From NCBI GenBank assembly GCA_025201375.1, contig JAIWZP010000004.1:434001-498000 (forward strand): 64,000 nucleotides of DNA. Reading direction: 5' to 3'. Position numbers and translations under genes: made by a program. This stretch comes from Gongronella butleri. Its lineage: Eukaryota > Mucoromycota > Mucoromycetes > Mucorales > Cunninghamellaceae. Of the stretch, positions 9,704-22,267 are shown piece by piece; position 1 is the stretch's first letter; every line of letters begins with the position of its first letter. The notes under the pieces were generated by a model that was not told where the DNA came from, ran no database searches, and saw only the letters and a list, made by a program, of their open reading frames with translations.

Positions 9704-12700
9704 TTATTGTGCATCATAGACAACGCGAGGTTCAATTTCTAAGCTCTTTGAATAAATTTGCTCTTCATTAGAGTCATTGACCGACTCGATGCATTCGAGC
9801 AAGTAGCGCTGAATTTCCTTGATTTCCTTGAGCTTGTAATAGGTGACTTGCTGGAAACGCGTGATGGTCTGGTCGAGCATCTGGGTCATGCGCATGTACT
9901 TGTCAAAGTTGATGAGGGAGAGGTCGCCGTGGCTGCTGCCGGTGCTTGTGCGGTGATCGGCGTTGCCCTCGTCGACAAAGACCATGTCGCTCAAAAAGAT
10001 GCCTAAAAAGGGGAGCCCAGGCGGCGTCGCTTGCTTGAGGCACTTGCGGTATGCGGCGAAATTGCGCTCCGAGTCGGCAATGGTGTCGATCGTGTGGTAC
10101 GTGGTTTTGTACTTTGTGGACCGCAACACCGCGTCCCATGTGCGCTTTAATCGCGCAATGCCGGCCGAATTGAGTGCGCAACGGATGGTCATCAGCGTGT
10201 TAAAGTTGTTCAATTGAAGGCATGCCTAGGTAAAAAAAAAAAAAAAAAAAAAAAAAGTAATTAAAATCAGCCATTTTGACGCGTAACGACGAGATGGGCG
10301 GGGAAAATGGCGACTTACATCGGCGACCTTGATCCAAAACTTGATGACGAGCACGCGAACCTTGGTATCCATCTCCACAAGGATGGTGTTGGAGATCCAG
10401 TAGACGAGCACCGTGCTGCGGTGCACCATGGCCTTGACGTGAACGGCGGGCGGTGCTGATTTCTTTTTGTGCGTGGCCATCAGCTCGCTGGGCGGGATTT
10501 GGCAAAACAGCTGGCTCTCCATAAGGGTCAATTGATTCGCGATTTCCTGCGGGTCCATGCGGTAGACGGCAATGGTCGAGAGACGCGTCGACAGCGCCGT
10601 AGTTGTGATAGTCGGCATGGGAGTGGGCCCATGGCCATGACTAAGCCGTGCACGGCGAAACACGTTGCGGATGGGTGTCGACATGGTGGACGAAGGGCAT
10701 GGTGCCGCCAGCATTGCGGGTGAAAGCGTCACCTGGTTCTCAGGGACCGGGTCGACCGATGGATACAATGCCTTTTGGATGTCGAGCTCTGACGTTGTCA
10801 AGGTCATCATCTGGTCCCCCCCAAAAAAACATAAAAAAGATGAGATTCTTTTTTTTTTTCATATTTTACAGCAAGAGGCGGTGGACTTTACCTTCAATTC
10901 GATGAGTTCTGTCATTTTTTTGGCAGGCATTGGCATGGCGACGTCCATGTCGGATTTTGCAAAGGGCAAAAGCAAGCGCGCGGCGTCCTTGTCTTGCACA
11001 TCATCAAAGTAGGCCTCGAACCAGCTCTTGATCACATTGTACACGCGCAGGCGCACGGGGTCCCGCACGTCGTTTTGCCACAGTTCCTCTTCTTCTGTCG
11101 TCAATGGCTCTTGGGTATCAGGGTGCACAGGCGGCGACAAATTGAAGCGGTCCATCAACATGTTGGCCAGCTGCACGGGCTCCATGAACAATCGGAAATT
11201 GTAGAAAAAGGACCGGATGAACAGGGCGTCTAACGCGTCATAAAAGTAATCAGCCCCGAACCATTTCTGTCTTTGTCAAAATCATTGGTTTTTTTTTTTA
11301 AACAAAAATTTACCTGGACAGTCTTCATGGCTTGTCAACATGTCAATGAGCACCTTGAGGCTCGCTCCGACCAAATGGCCATCGGCATTGTAAATCATTT
11401 CCGAGGCATTGAGGCGCTGTTTAAGGTACCATGGTTGTGTCTCTTCTTCTTCCACCTGTTCATCTTGCGTGTCTTTTTTGCCGTCCGATTTTTCCGTGTC
11501 TTGAGATGTGCGGCCAGCAAGGTCATTATCTGTGCTTCGCCTCAATCGTAGTGACGACGAGATGGACAGGCGAAGCCTCAATGGCGGCGAGTCATGGGTG
11601 GCTGCCGCCGCCGGCGTGGCAATGGTGCGGGATGGCACGGGCATTGGCATCGTCTGGTTGCCATCGGACCCTTTTCGGACCTGATTCGATAGGCGGCGCG
11701 GTTTGCGTGAGATGTTGCGTAGTGACGCGACACCAATGTTGCGCAAGCTTTGCGATGTGGACAATTTTCCAACGGCTGCGGGTTCTTGAGAAACGCTCGA
11801 TCGCAAATAGCTCATGATGGAGGACGACGGTGTTGGCTGAGGTGGTGGTGAGCCGAGCGATGGCCGTGGTTGCGACGGTGTGGGCGAGGTACAAATGGAA
11901 GACATGTTTGTAGTTGATGTGGACGTCGTTGGGAGCACGGTGGACAATGATGGTGGTGGCAGCGGTTGCGACGCGTGTTTTGCTGCTGCTGTGGACGACG
12001 AGGAGGACGACAAGTAGCGCATGGCCAAATTGGAAAGTGTGGTGACACGCGGAAGGCGTCTGTGCGACGACGACGTTGAAATGGAAGCACATGGCTGCAA
12101 AGTGGACGTGGCGGATTCGGACGATGCGAGCGTAATGGATGACACATTGCTGATGGTGCTCGCCGTCGCGGTGGCCGGATCCAAAAAGCCATTGGACACT
12201 TGTGCGGTCTGCTGGTGGTGGCTGCGGCGGAAGAATTCAGACGAGCGCTTAATTAGACTACTCGTGCTGGAACTCAGTGGCCTCGGAAGCGCGTCATGCG
12301 ACGCGCACGGCCGAATAGTGCTGCTGCTGGTTGTCGTGGTTGTCGTCGTGGTGATGGATGGACACGGTGAGATCTGGCTAGCCAATGAAATGGATGAATC
12401 CTTATTGACCGGCTCCATATCATGGTGCGTGGACGAAAATACACCTGCTGTGGGCGAGATTGGGCCATCCTGGTGTGCTGGCCCTGGCGGCGGTGGCGGT
12501 GGCGTGTGTGTCGATGGTGGTGGCAATGGCGGAGGCTGATTGGAGATGCGTCGCTGCCTATGTGGGTGGGTCAAATTGGGTGCTGATTGCTTTTTGAGCA
12601 ATTGCGACGCAAATGGGCGCGGCTGAGGCGGAGGCGAGCACGTGGCCACGGGCACAGGAGGAGGGGGCATAAACGTCGGCGACATGGCCGTCATGGGGGG

Positions 12701-14790
12701 CGATGTGGGCGTCATTGTCCCAGACTTCGTGAGAACCTGCTGTTCTCGTTTGTCCACGTCGTCCTCCGGTGATGGATCGGCGTCCTCGGGTACAATGGCC
12801 GGTGCGCACACGGGGACGAGCTCGTTGGACTTTGGTTTGGGCGAAAGGGGCGACAGGGGCTCGACATCGGGCGTGGTGGCCGGCGTAATCGGCTCTTGTT
12901 GCTGTTGTTGTGGTTGTTGCGGCGGATGATTGGGTATTGGGGAGGTGGATCGACCATCCTGCTGCTTTTGCTCGCGCACAACGTCAATCAGGCGCGTCAG
13001 GGTATCAAACACAGCATTCTTGGCTTGACGGATCGCCAGAGCCTCTGGCGTCTTGATCTAAAAATGAGAATTGGGAAAATTCAGTTTTTTTTTTTCCTTT
13101 TTTTTTCTTTTTCTTCCAATTCTCCGCCCCCCCCTTCGTTTTTCCATCTTTTCAGGGGCTTTCTCACCGAAGGGATGCTGGCGTCGGGAAAGTGTGTCTG
13201 CATCAGATCAATGATTTCTGTTTGATGATTGAAAAGTGCAGTAACGATCTGATCGAATTGGCACGTCGATGATCGCGGTGTCATGATGGCCGGGTCTCGA
13301 GATACAGGCGAGGTCATGGGCTCCTTTTGGGCATGGTGGTGCGGCACGTAGGGAGGCGGTGGTGGTGAGATCGAGGATGCCGAAGGTCTCCTGGTCTGCT
13401 TGACGGTGGTTGATCGGATGATCTCCTCAAAAGCGACGACCTCGACCCACAATTGGTTCACGGTCTCGCGGAACCCGGCCACGTCGTCGAGGGAGCCGGT
13501 GAGCTGCAATTCGGAGCCCTTGTGGACAACTTTGCTAAGCAATTTGAGGATGGTCGTGCGTTGCTCGGCGACCATTTCCTGGTCAATGGGCTGCGTGGGT
13601 GCTGGCACCGCGGCAAGCAGGCTGCGGATCGACGTGGTCGTTTGGTGGATGCGCATGCCGAGGTGATTGGTAGATGGAGGCACATCCGGCAAAAGACATG
13701 CATCAACGAGATCAAACATGTTTTTTGACACCTGTTCCTTGATTTCGAGCCAATGGCCGTCGGAGCCTGAACGTGTTTTCTGCAATTGCTGTTGTTGCTG
13801 CTTGGGTGGCGGCGATTGGCGGACAGCGGAGCCTGTCGGACTGACGCGACGCGTTGTATTTGTACGTGATGGCATGCCAATGACACTGACAGGCCTTGAG
13901 GGGGCCGTGGAGGTGACCATGGATTGAGAAGGCGCTGCGCTAAAGAGCGACACGGGTCTTGTAGGCGCTTTTTGGCCAGATTGGGGCGTCGATGGTTGCG
14001 TGCATGGGACGCGGCTGCGGCGGAGCGAGGAAATCGTATGTGTTGTCGAATGAGGCTGATTCTGCCTGGTCGGCGCGGCCGGTGTGATGGTCGCTCTGTG
14101 CCCCTGTCGACTGCCGGCTCCCTGCCGCATCGTGCTGATTTGCCCTGAAGGAGCTGGACGCACCATGGTGCTCGACGATGCAAATTGCTTCAGCGAGGAC
14201 CCCTACATTCGAATGAAAAGTAAAAGCAGGGATGCCACCATCCAAGATTGTCATCAGGGAGAAATAAGGGGCGGGGTGGGTGGGAGCAAAAAGCATCAAA
14301 TGCAAGCAAAAAAAAAAAAAAAAAAAAACGATTGCTGTTTTAGGGGCCGGCGCCGAGATTTCCTTTTTGTTTTGTGCATGATTTTTTGTGTTTACCTTGT
14401 CATGATGGGCTGGTGACACCATTGGCTGTCTCTTGGCTGAAAGCATGCGCGTTGTGTGCTTTTTTTGTTCCATTAGTGCGGCTCGCCATGCATCTAGCTC
14501 GTGTTGTGCAGCAACGTCGTCGTCCTTGTTGATGGCCTTTGAGCGGACCGACGTGGCCACGGGCGTGTCGGCTACAAACTGGCTGGGAAACCACCCACGC
14601 AGCTGGTCATATTGGCCCTGCCACCATCCGCTAGGCGACTTGGCCAAAATCTCAATGACGGTGCCCTTGCGGAAAAACAAACTCGGCGCTCGCTTCTCGC
14701 TGTTCGACGGCAAATAATCATGCGTCGCATGCACTTGCAGATTCATTGCCATGGATGGCCGCCGGCGGATGGTGGTGAGCGTGCTTCTTG

Positions 14791-14822
<32 letters not shown>

Positions 14823-15030
14823 CATTGCTGTTGCTGCTGCTGCTGCCGCGGGGCGCTGCGCAATGATGACCCGGAGCTTCTTCGATTGACGTCATGGTGG
14901 GATTGTGGCGGCGACGGATACCGGCTGGAGGGAAAAATGAAAAAACCGCAAAATGCGCGCGTGTGAGTGAGCAAAAGGATAATTTTTTTTCAATGAATGG
15001 GGAGATGCTGTCTTACGTCGTGTGAAGCAT
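9704..15030 (-). CDS. Cdc25-like Ras guanine nucleotide exchange factor with SH3 domain
   Basis: It activates Ras-type GTPases by GDP release at the membrane. Exons (minus): 15030-15017, 14924-14396, 14202-13168, 13057-11314, 11229-10892, 10810-10319, 10225-9704; 1557 aa, all phases consistent. The order is a Gln-rich tract (about 32-49), an SH3 domain (about 67-125, with ALYDY-like ATHDYLP and GWWQGQ), and a very long Ser/Pro/Thr-rich disordered middle. A RasGEF_N module follows at about 1060-1225, then the catalytic CDC25 domain at about 1290-1540. The last has DPQEIANQLTLMESQLF, IPPSEL, LNNFNTLM and PFLGIFLSD. This architecture is that of fungal Cdc25/Ste6-type exchangers upstream of cAMP or MAPK signalling. 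The first coding exon is 14 bases. It shares a divergent promoter with COG4. Confidence 0.9.
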
Positions 15031-15497
15031 ACGGCACGCGTGGAAAGGTGAAAAAGAGGGAAGAAGAGGGATCAATGGATGATCTGGCGATGAATTGGAA
15101 GCAAAAAAGGGGAAAAAGGAGCAAAAAAAAAAAAAAAAGTAACGAGCAGCGTCAGCTTTTATAATTTGGCCATTGTTCTCCTTGGTTCTTCCCCTATCAA
15201 CCTTGATCCATTGTTTATACGCGCTCACACACTGGCACGCGCGTGCGTTTCCATGTCTCCTCGCTGATGATGGTGTAACCAGGCTCTCTTTTTTTTTTTT
15301 TTTTTTTTTTTGCATTTTTGCTGTGGTGTCGGGTTGTCAATCTCCCCTTTTTTTTGTGTGCTTCTTTTTCCTTGCTGCCCCTTTCTTTTTTCTTTTCTAT
15401 CCTCCCCCTTTCTCCACCTTTTGCACATAAATCCCCCCTTTTTCTTTGTTTTTTTTTTTTTTTTTTTTTTGCTTGGAAGCACGTTGTTCCCAATCTT
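15031..15497. promoter_or_regulatory. Divergent promoter of RasGEF and COG4 genes
   Basis: The 467-base gap between the two start codons is rich in long T and T/C runs (near 15290-15312 and 15450-15471). No TATA box is evident on either side. Confidence 0.5.
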
Positions 15498-18400
15498 ATG
15501 CCCGTCCCCTTGCCACCTACAAAGCCAGCAGCCGACCTGAACAACGACACGGACCCCCTGGTGTCAAACGACACCATCAACACCCTGACGGATATCAATG
15601 ATATTCGCCACTGCCTCCGGCTGCTCGATCAGGAGGAAACAAACGTCGATCACGCTCTGGACCAGCTCTTGTCGCAGCAGGATACGCTCCAGGCCGTCCT
15701 TGCCTCGCTGGATATCCTAAGGTAAAAAAAAAAAAGAGGCTAAAACTCGCTTGTCGCGCTCATTCACGCGGTTTCTCGTTTTAGACCGCAACTTGCCGAG
15801 CTACAGGACGACTCGACGCAGATGATGGAGACGATCCAGAGCACTGCCAAGCTCGCTATCAATATCAGTGATAAGGTTCGCCAGCTCGACAAGGAGCAGG
15901 TAAGTAAAACGTGCTTTTATCGCTAGACGCGCCGAGACAACGTGTGTTTTGGGGGACAGGGGTGTGGCAACGAGCAAAAAAGCAAGGAGAAGGAAGGAGC
16001 CAGGCTTGCAAGAACAGGAGAGACGCGTCTCATGGGCAACAATAGAGAATACATTAGGAGCAGCCAAAAAAAAGGAGATTGAGCAACCTAATCTTTTATT
16101 ATTCTTTTTTTTTTACACATGTTTAGACGCGCACTAGGCAGGCCATCTCGTATGTCGACGATGTGCAAGAGCTCCGACGATGCATTGCCGGCATCCAGCA
16201 CGCCATGGCTCGCCGCGAATACGACGATGCGGCCAATTTCCTCGAAAAAGCGTCCCGCATCGACCGCGCCATCTTGCATGGTTCTCTTGCTGAATTCACC
16301 GTCGTATGTACCCGTGTTACAATTGTCATTGGATGTTTCATGGGGTCATTTGCTCAATGCTTCGATTTTTTTCCATTTTTTTTAATTTTTGGCCTGTTTA
16401 GCCCACGTCAGACCACCCGGATCATCCTGTGAAGACGCTCGCAGACGCCAAGCACACTCTCTTCGATATCTTCTCTCAACGATTCGACGACGCTGTCGCA
16501 CAGAGGAACGAGGCCGACATTACGCGCTATTTCAAGCTTTTCCCGCTCATTGGCTGCTCCAATGAGGGTCTCGACAAGTACTCGCGCTTTGTTTGCAACA
16601 TTGTCAAGGACAGGTGTGCTGAGGAACTCAAGATGAGTGTTGGTAAGATTGAAAAACGTGGAAAAACGCGCGGCAGAGCGCGAATTTTGAAATTGATGCG
16701 ATCCGTTTTTTTCTTCTCTGTCAGCCGCGCCATTGCACTTTGCCGAGATGCTGACACGCTTGTTTGAGAACATTGCCGTCATCATTGACAAGCACCAGCC
16801 GCTTGTAGAGGCCAATTACGGCCGTGGCAAGATGCTTCGCGTTATTCAGCAGCTGCAGCAGGAAAGCGACACACAGAGCGGCGCGGTCCTCGATCGCTTC
16901 TTTGAAAGCAGAAACATTGAGGCAAAGGTAGGCAGCGAGAGTGTACAAAAAAAGGCAAAAAAAACGAAATGTTCCCTCATGTGGTATTTTTTTTTTTTGT
17001 GTTTTCTCCCGGCCTCCCTTTTTTTTTTTTTTTTCTAGCTCTCCGAGATCCAATCGCTAAATGTGACGATGGTGCGCAATCACCGACATCTCAACAGCAG
17101 CAGTGCTAGCAGCACCAATGCCGGCTTTGCGTCACCGACACTGGCCGCGGCCACGTTGTCATCAGCATCGCCGAGTGGCAGCCCCAACCCCAATGCCAAT
17201 GCGGCTACAGCATCCGCAGCTGCCACCATCGCGTCCACAGCGAATCATCCGCTCGTCGGCCCGCGCCAGCTCGATGCTAATCTGCTCGAAATGTCGCTGG
17301 TTTGCCAGCGCGCGTCTCTTTTCCAAGGTTTCTTGCACGACCGCGCCGATGAAGAGATGGATAAGCTACAGGCCTCGAAAAACGAAAGTGCCAAGGACGA
17401 CCTGCCCGACGGCGCCGATTTTGCTAACAAGGACCAACGATATTACAGCAAAAACAGCCTTCTTCTCTCGTCTGGCTTGTCAAAGCGCCTCATAGAGCTC
17501 ACCAATGCCTTTCTCGTCATTGATGATTACCTGCTGCGTACCAGTATGGACAAGGTAAATAAGGAGAGCGCGACAAGATTTGACAAACCAGGGCCAATTT
17601 CTTTGTTTTTTTTTAATTTTTTAATTTTTTAATTTTTTGTTTGTTTGGCCAGGCCATTGCTCTGGATGACTATGACGCGTCCTCCAGCCAGACATCGACG
17701 TGCGTGGACGACGTGTTTTATATTCTTAAAAAGGTGATCAAGCGCAGCATGGCAACGTACCAGCCGGACCTGGTGGCCTCGACAGTGCAGGCAACGCTCA
17801 AGGCGCTCGACAATGGGTATTTGCAAGTCTTCCAGCAGCGCCTCGGTAGCGCATTCACTAGCCAGGATGTCGCATCGCGCTCCGATCGCTCTATGGAGCA
17901 ATCAAAGGTCAATTACATGGTCACCCTCAACAACCTGGACGCAAGCTCTGAATATACCCACCGACTCACCGACGAGATGAAAAAGGAGGCGACAAAAGCC
18001 ATGTGGCAAAACGAGGACGACGACAGACGCGCTGTCATGGATTCCCTTGACAAATTCGAGGCGGTCGCCACCAAATTTGATCAGCTTTTGCACGTAAGTC
18101 CCTCTTCCCATGACTCCTTTTTTCTTTTCTTTTCTTTTTTGGCCGCGGCGCGTCTTTCTGACCCCTCTTTTCTTTTACTAGACGGGCATGGAGCAGCTGC
18201 TCGGTCAAATCCTCAAGCCACGCCTGCGCCCATTGTTCCAAGAGGCGTACAGAGATGTCAAGTACGTGCTGGAGGAGGAAGAGTACAATGAAGCCGAGCT
18301 CGACGAGCTGTTTGTCAAGCGCTTCCAGCACGGCTTTGACGGCATGGTGCAGCTGTATCGCAAGACCCTCACTCCCTCCAATTGGTCGTCCCTGATGGGC

Positions 18401-18805
18401 ATTCTCTTGGATGTCATGACAACCCAATGGGAGCGCATCGTCATGCAAACACGCTTCAATCAATACGGTGCATTGCGCTTCGACAAGGACCTGCGCGCCA
18501 TCATCCAGCATCTGTCCAACATGACAGAGTGGTTCTCAAGAGACAAATTCACGCGATTGAATCAAATGGCTACCGTGCTCTGCTTTGAGGAGGTAAAAAA
18601 AAAAAAAAGACACTTTTACGCGAACTCCGGCGGATCAATTCATTCCTTTTTATTTATTTTTGTATGTCAGCCCTCTGAGATTTATCATTACTGGGGCGCC
18701 AAGGCCGGCCTCTCAAGCTGGCGTCTCACAGTGACGGAGGTGAAGAAGATTCTTTCGCTGCGCCTCGATTTTGACGCCGACCAAGTGAACAATCTCTCAC
18801 TGTAG
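15498..18805 (+). CDS. COG4: Conserved oligomeric Golgi complex subunit 4
   Basis: Cog4 is a core lobe A subunit of the COG tether, which captures vesicles recycling within the Golgi and binds SNAREs. Exons: 15498-15721, 15785-15899, 16127-16303, 16402-16642, 16725-16927, 17039-17554, 17653-18093, 18182-18592, 18671-18805; 820 aa. The N terminus is heptad-rich (about 25-110). The body carries RYFKLFPLIG and KYSRFVCNIV, and the C terminus carries YHYWGAKAG, WRLTVTEVKKIL and LRLDF, all close to the family pattern. A Ser/Ala/Asn-rich low-complexity insert lies in the sixth exon (about residues 330-390). An AATAAA follows at 18829. The start ATG is the first in frame after a long T run. Confidence 0.92.
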
Positions 18806-19197
18806 TAGACAAGGATCACTGTAGAAAATAAATCAGTGCCACTTCTTGGCCATCAAGATGAATTGCGAAGGAATATGGGCAAAAGAGGTGCCAAAGCATC
18901 TAAAACAACACTTTTACGCATTTCTGCCATGCCGCACTCCCCCTTCTTTTTTTTGGGGGGTACGTCAACCGGCTTGTGTCACGTTCAGCTCTATTGCATG
19001 AAAGTGGCGCAGTTTTTATCGTCGCGCTTTGCGACATGTCCCACAACCTGGGCCAAGTTTCTTTTTTCGGGCAAAATTGGCCAGCGGGAGACCACAATCG
19101 GCCATGCTCCTTTACATGGAAGCCATTGAAAGCCCCCAGAATCACAGAATCATCATAAGAGCTTTGTTTGCGTCGCGCATTTGCAAGTCAAGTCTTG

Positions 19198-19461
19198 TCA
19201 TCCCGAAAAATGGTCCAACTCGCCATCCATCGAGTAAATTGGTCTTTTAATGAATTTTGCGCTCCAATCGCGGATGCGCTTTACCAATTTCATGTCGATT
19301 GGCAGCTCGTGTGTCATGGTCGTTGATCCCAAATCATTGATAAACGCGTTTTGCCGCATGTTTCCGCGCATCGAGCAATTAAACTTTACGTTGTGTGAAC
19401 ATCTAGGACACGCAAACTGTTGTATCACGACAACATCAGTGGGAGTGATGACACTTTCCAC
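19198..19461 (-). other. Unexplained open frame with zinc-ribbon-like Cys pair
   Basis: An 88-codon minus-strand frame ends with a stop at 19198. It encodes CPRC and a later Cys and a Lys/Arg-rich tail. The first in-frame ATG lies well inside it, and I find no upstream coding exon, only a T run that could be an acceptor tract. It may be the last exon of a small gene, or chance. Function unknown. Confidence 0.2.
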
Positions 19462-19609
19462 GAAAAAAAAAAAATACAGAAAAAATGATCGCCACGCAGC
19501 AACGCGTCAAAAAGGATGCGGCTGCGCCATATTTGTGCAAATGAAACGGTGACACAAGCTCGCGATTGGGTAGTGCCGCAGTCCAACGACGCAATTCGGC
19601 CAAAAGCGG

Positions 19610-19617
19610 TATAAATA
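19610..19617 (+). promoter_or_regulatory. TATA box of the NADAR gene
   Basis: TATAAATA lies 66 bases upstream of the start codon at 19683, with a T/C-rich leader between. Confidence 0.7.
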
Positions 19618-19682
19618 GGAGTGGAAGCAGTTCCTATGACGCTTCTCTTTCTTTCTTTCTCAACAAAATACAAAACGGCATC

Positions 19683-20177
19683 ATGGACTACGCTTTCTTT
19701 TGGTCTCACAACCGCGGCGACTATGCGTGCTTTAGCCAATGGTACGACTCCATTTTCAAGGACGAGGAGGGCAGGCTCTTTAGCAATGCCGAGCAATACA
19801 TGATGTACCAAAAGGCGATTTTGATGAACGACACGGACATGGCAGCCATCATTCTGGAGGAACAGGATCCGCGCAAGATCAAGGCGCTTGGGCGACGCAT
19901 CAAGAACTTTGACGCCGCAGTGTGGGATGCGCACAAGCAGGATGTCGTGTATCAAGGCAATCTCTTGAAATTCACGCAACACGACAAGCTCAGGACAATT
20001 CTCATGAACACAAAGAGCAAAAACATCGTCGAAGCCTCGCCCTACGATGCCATTTGGGGGATTGGACTCACAGAAGTAAATGCGCGCAAGGTGGCCCCTG
20101 AGGACTGGCCAGGGCAAAATCTTTTGGGCAAAATGCTCATGAAGGTGCGAACAACCCTCGCATTGGAGAACTTGTAA
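19683..20177 (+). CDS. NADAR (YbiA/RibX-like) domain protein
   Basis: NADAR domains are found in YbiA-like N-glycosidases that act on riboflavin-pathway intermediates, and in proteins linked to NAD/ADP-ribose metabolism. The gene is a single exon of 164 aa, almost all of it one NADAR domain. It has the AEQYMMYQKA motif, with the conserved Glu at residue 37, then LGRRIKNFD and a tail with VEASPYDAIWGIGL, the family signature. The length matches bacterial stand-alone members. I chose the ATG at 19683 because the in-frame sequence before it lacks domain similarity and the TATA box fits. The stop codon overlaps an AATAAA at 20177-20182. The substrate in this fungus is unknown. Cytosolic location is inferred from the lack of a signal. 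Confidence 0.88.
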   Translation: MDYAFFWSHNRGDYACFSQWYDSIFKDEEGRLFSNAEQYMMYQKAILMNDTDMAAIILEEQDPRKIKALGRRIKNFDAAVWDAHKQDVVYQGNLLKFTQHDKLRTILMNTKSKNIVEASPYDAIWGIGLTEVNARKVAPEDWPGQNLLGKMLMKVRTTLALENL

Positions 20178-22267
20178 ATAAATTAGAGACTGTTTTTTAT
20201 GGTTTCAATCAAGACAGGAGCAAGAGTTTGAGAAAGTTTGCAAATGAGGGGAAATGGAAACAGGCCAGATCACGGTGATACAAATTTGTGTGACACAATT
20301 TGCAAATTTGCCCGTAATTGGATATTTTTCTTATCATGCCTTGCAAATAGCTTTGCGCTGGGGCCAAGATCTTGTCATCATCATGCATTGAAGAAAGATC
20401 ACACCTGAAAAACTATAAAACAGCACCAAGGGCAATTTTTCTGATGCTCACTTGGTTGATCCCTATAACTTTTGCGCTGCCAACACCGGTAAAAGCATCA
20501 ATGAAATAATTGAATAGCTTCAAAATATTTCTCGCTATAACCACAAAATCGATTTTTATGTGATTTTTGAACTTGCGTGAGTCTAAATGAAGCCTTGCAC
20601 ATTAAGAGCAAGGTTTATTACCCGTTTGCAACAAGCAATACAAAGCAAGACGACAAGGCAAAACAAATCTATCTGGCGTGAGGTGATTTTGTGAAGATCT
20701 CGGCGAGCCAAAAGTGACCTGACTGATTCTTTTGCAATAAAAGGGTAAAATCACAGGACCGTGCTACTTCAATTGCCGAGAAAATCTCCCGTTGACGGTC
20801 TTGTGCCTCTCTTCTCATCTGTTATAACTTTGAAATAATTCGGACACGTTTGTCCAGAGATGTTCTTTAAACTGTCAATTTTAGCCAAAATTGGCTGCAG
20901 CACGCCAACCGGGCACTGTAGCGATCCAAAGCATATCAAAACGTGAAAAAACGAGCTAGAAACCTCTAGTAGAACATTTTGAGCAGCTGTCAAAGGTCAT
21001 TAGGACGCGCCACACGCAAATCAAAATTTAGCCATGGCGAGCCTCCAAAACCAAAATTGAAAAATCAGGTCCCTAGAATTCTGCCAAACTTCCACACAAG
21101 ATGCTCTGCAGCGAGAAACCGCGAAAAATGCCAAGAGAGAGAGGGATCCATCTGATGGTTGTCGAGCAATGTGCAATTTTAGATTAAATTTCAAACGCGA
21201 ATTGCACGGGAAGAAGCCATCCATGGAGCAGCGCTGACGCGTCAATCGAAAAGAGACGGTTCATGTGCGTGTATGACGGGGAGCAGGCGCGTGTAGCTCG
21301 ACGTTTGACGCGGTAAATCACGCGTCCAAGTTGCTCCGCAAACGGATCGGTCGCGCCAGTTCTGCCTGGAGCTCGCTTTTGAAGTGATCATCGCTACCCC
21401 CAGACGCGCCAGATCGCACTCTGTCTGGTGGTGTGTATTTCACGGCTCTGTGGCCGATTTTCGTCGACTTGACCTTGTGACGAAAAAAAGAGGCAATTTG
21501 CATTTCACGCGGAAACCAGTTGATGAACCCCAGGTTTTTATCTGGTTCACATCGGTGAACGAGGTGCGTGGACCATGTGGTTGAATGGTGTGGCAATCTA
21601 TTGACCTAAAATTTTCCATTTTCCGGTCCTCGACTGCACCCCTTGGAAAATGAGTGGTTTTTGAAAATTGTCCTTGCGTGCCATCTAGTGATCGCAATGC
21701 GGCATAAGTGGACTCATTTGAACGGGAAAGCTTGAAAGCATCTGTTCAAAACAGATTTTACCTGGTTCACCGCACCACTGTCGACAAACAACCAAAATTC
21801 AATAAAAAACGCCAATAGCGCTAGTCGCCATAATTGCATTTTTCTTTTGCACCCCCAAAAAACTGGAAGGTTGCGCCGACAAGAATATTTCGGTTGATAA
21901 CAGGGCAGTAGCAGATGCGCAAATAAAAAAAAGCGTGCAAAACGCGTCAAATTTTGAATATATTGGGTATTGTGTTTTTTATGCAGAATTTTCGTCCATG
22001 GACGCGACAATGAGCACGAAGAAAAAGTCTATTGCTTTGCGACGCTTGACACAACAAGCTCTGGGACGGTGTCAGTGAAGCGAAGGCATACACAACGGAA
22101 GAAAATGACTAGTCAGGCGAACTCATTTGCTGGGTGAGCAGCTCCTGAGCAGGAATTTGGAATCGCCAAGTGCGTAATAAAATAATGATTAGTTTATTCG
22201 ACGAGTACAGCGGATAAAAAAAAGTGAAAGGAGATAAATAGCCAAGGAGAAAGTGTAAAAGACAATC
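20178..22267. other. Gene-free island 1 (repeat-bearing)
   Basis: This AT-richer stretch of about 2.1 kb has no credible gene in either strand; open frames are short and broken. It contains R1 copy A at about 21300-21780 and a TGACGCGTCA palindrome near 21234. The rest shows nothing I can name. Confidence 0.6.
21300..21780 (+). repeat. Dispersed repeat R1, copy A
   Basis: It shares with copy C the segment CCGCAAAC...TTCTGCCTGGA.CTCG and GAAGTGATCATC. With B and C it shares GACGAAAAAAAGAG-type and CACGCGGAAACCAGT-type words. CCCCTTGGAAAAT at 21639-21651 is shared with B and C, and in a shorter form with D. The tail (GGACTCATTTGAACG) matches copy B. The first word of the family is eroded here. 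Confidence 0.65.

Larger units (their letters stand above)
18806..19682. other. Spacer between COG4 and the NADAR gene
   Basis: It begins with the COG4 3' region (AATAAA at 18829-18834) and ends with the NADAR promoter. A minus-strand open frame at 19198-19461 has a CPRC motif but no ATG-started model or flanking exon that I can support; it is listed separately. Confidence 0.5.

Noticed and set aside
11812..12540. Long frames on both strands opposite the RasGEF central exon (Gly, Val or Arg-rich)
   Set aside because: They are shadows of the Ser/Pro/Thr-rich coding exon, and the RasGEF phases close perfectly across all seven exons.
15215..15598. Lys-rich minus-strand frames in the COG4 promoter region
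   Set aside because: They result from T/C-rich promoter tracts read on the opposite strand; there is no coding pattern.
20178..22267. Search for tRNA, rRNA or other structured RNA genes in the gene-free islands
   Set aside because: No box A/box B pair with a matching acceptor stem, and no rRNA-like segment, was found by eye; a covariance-model search would be needed to exclude them fully.
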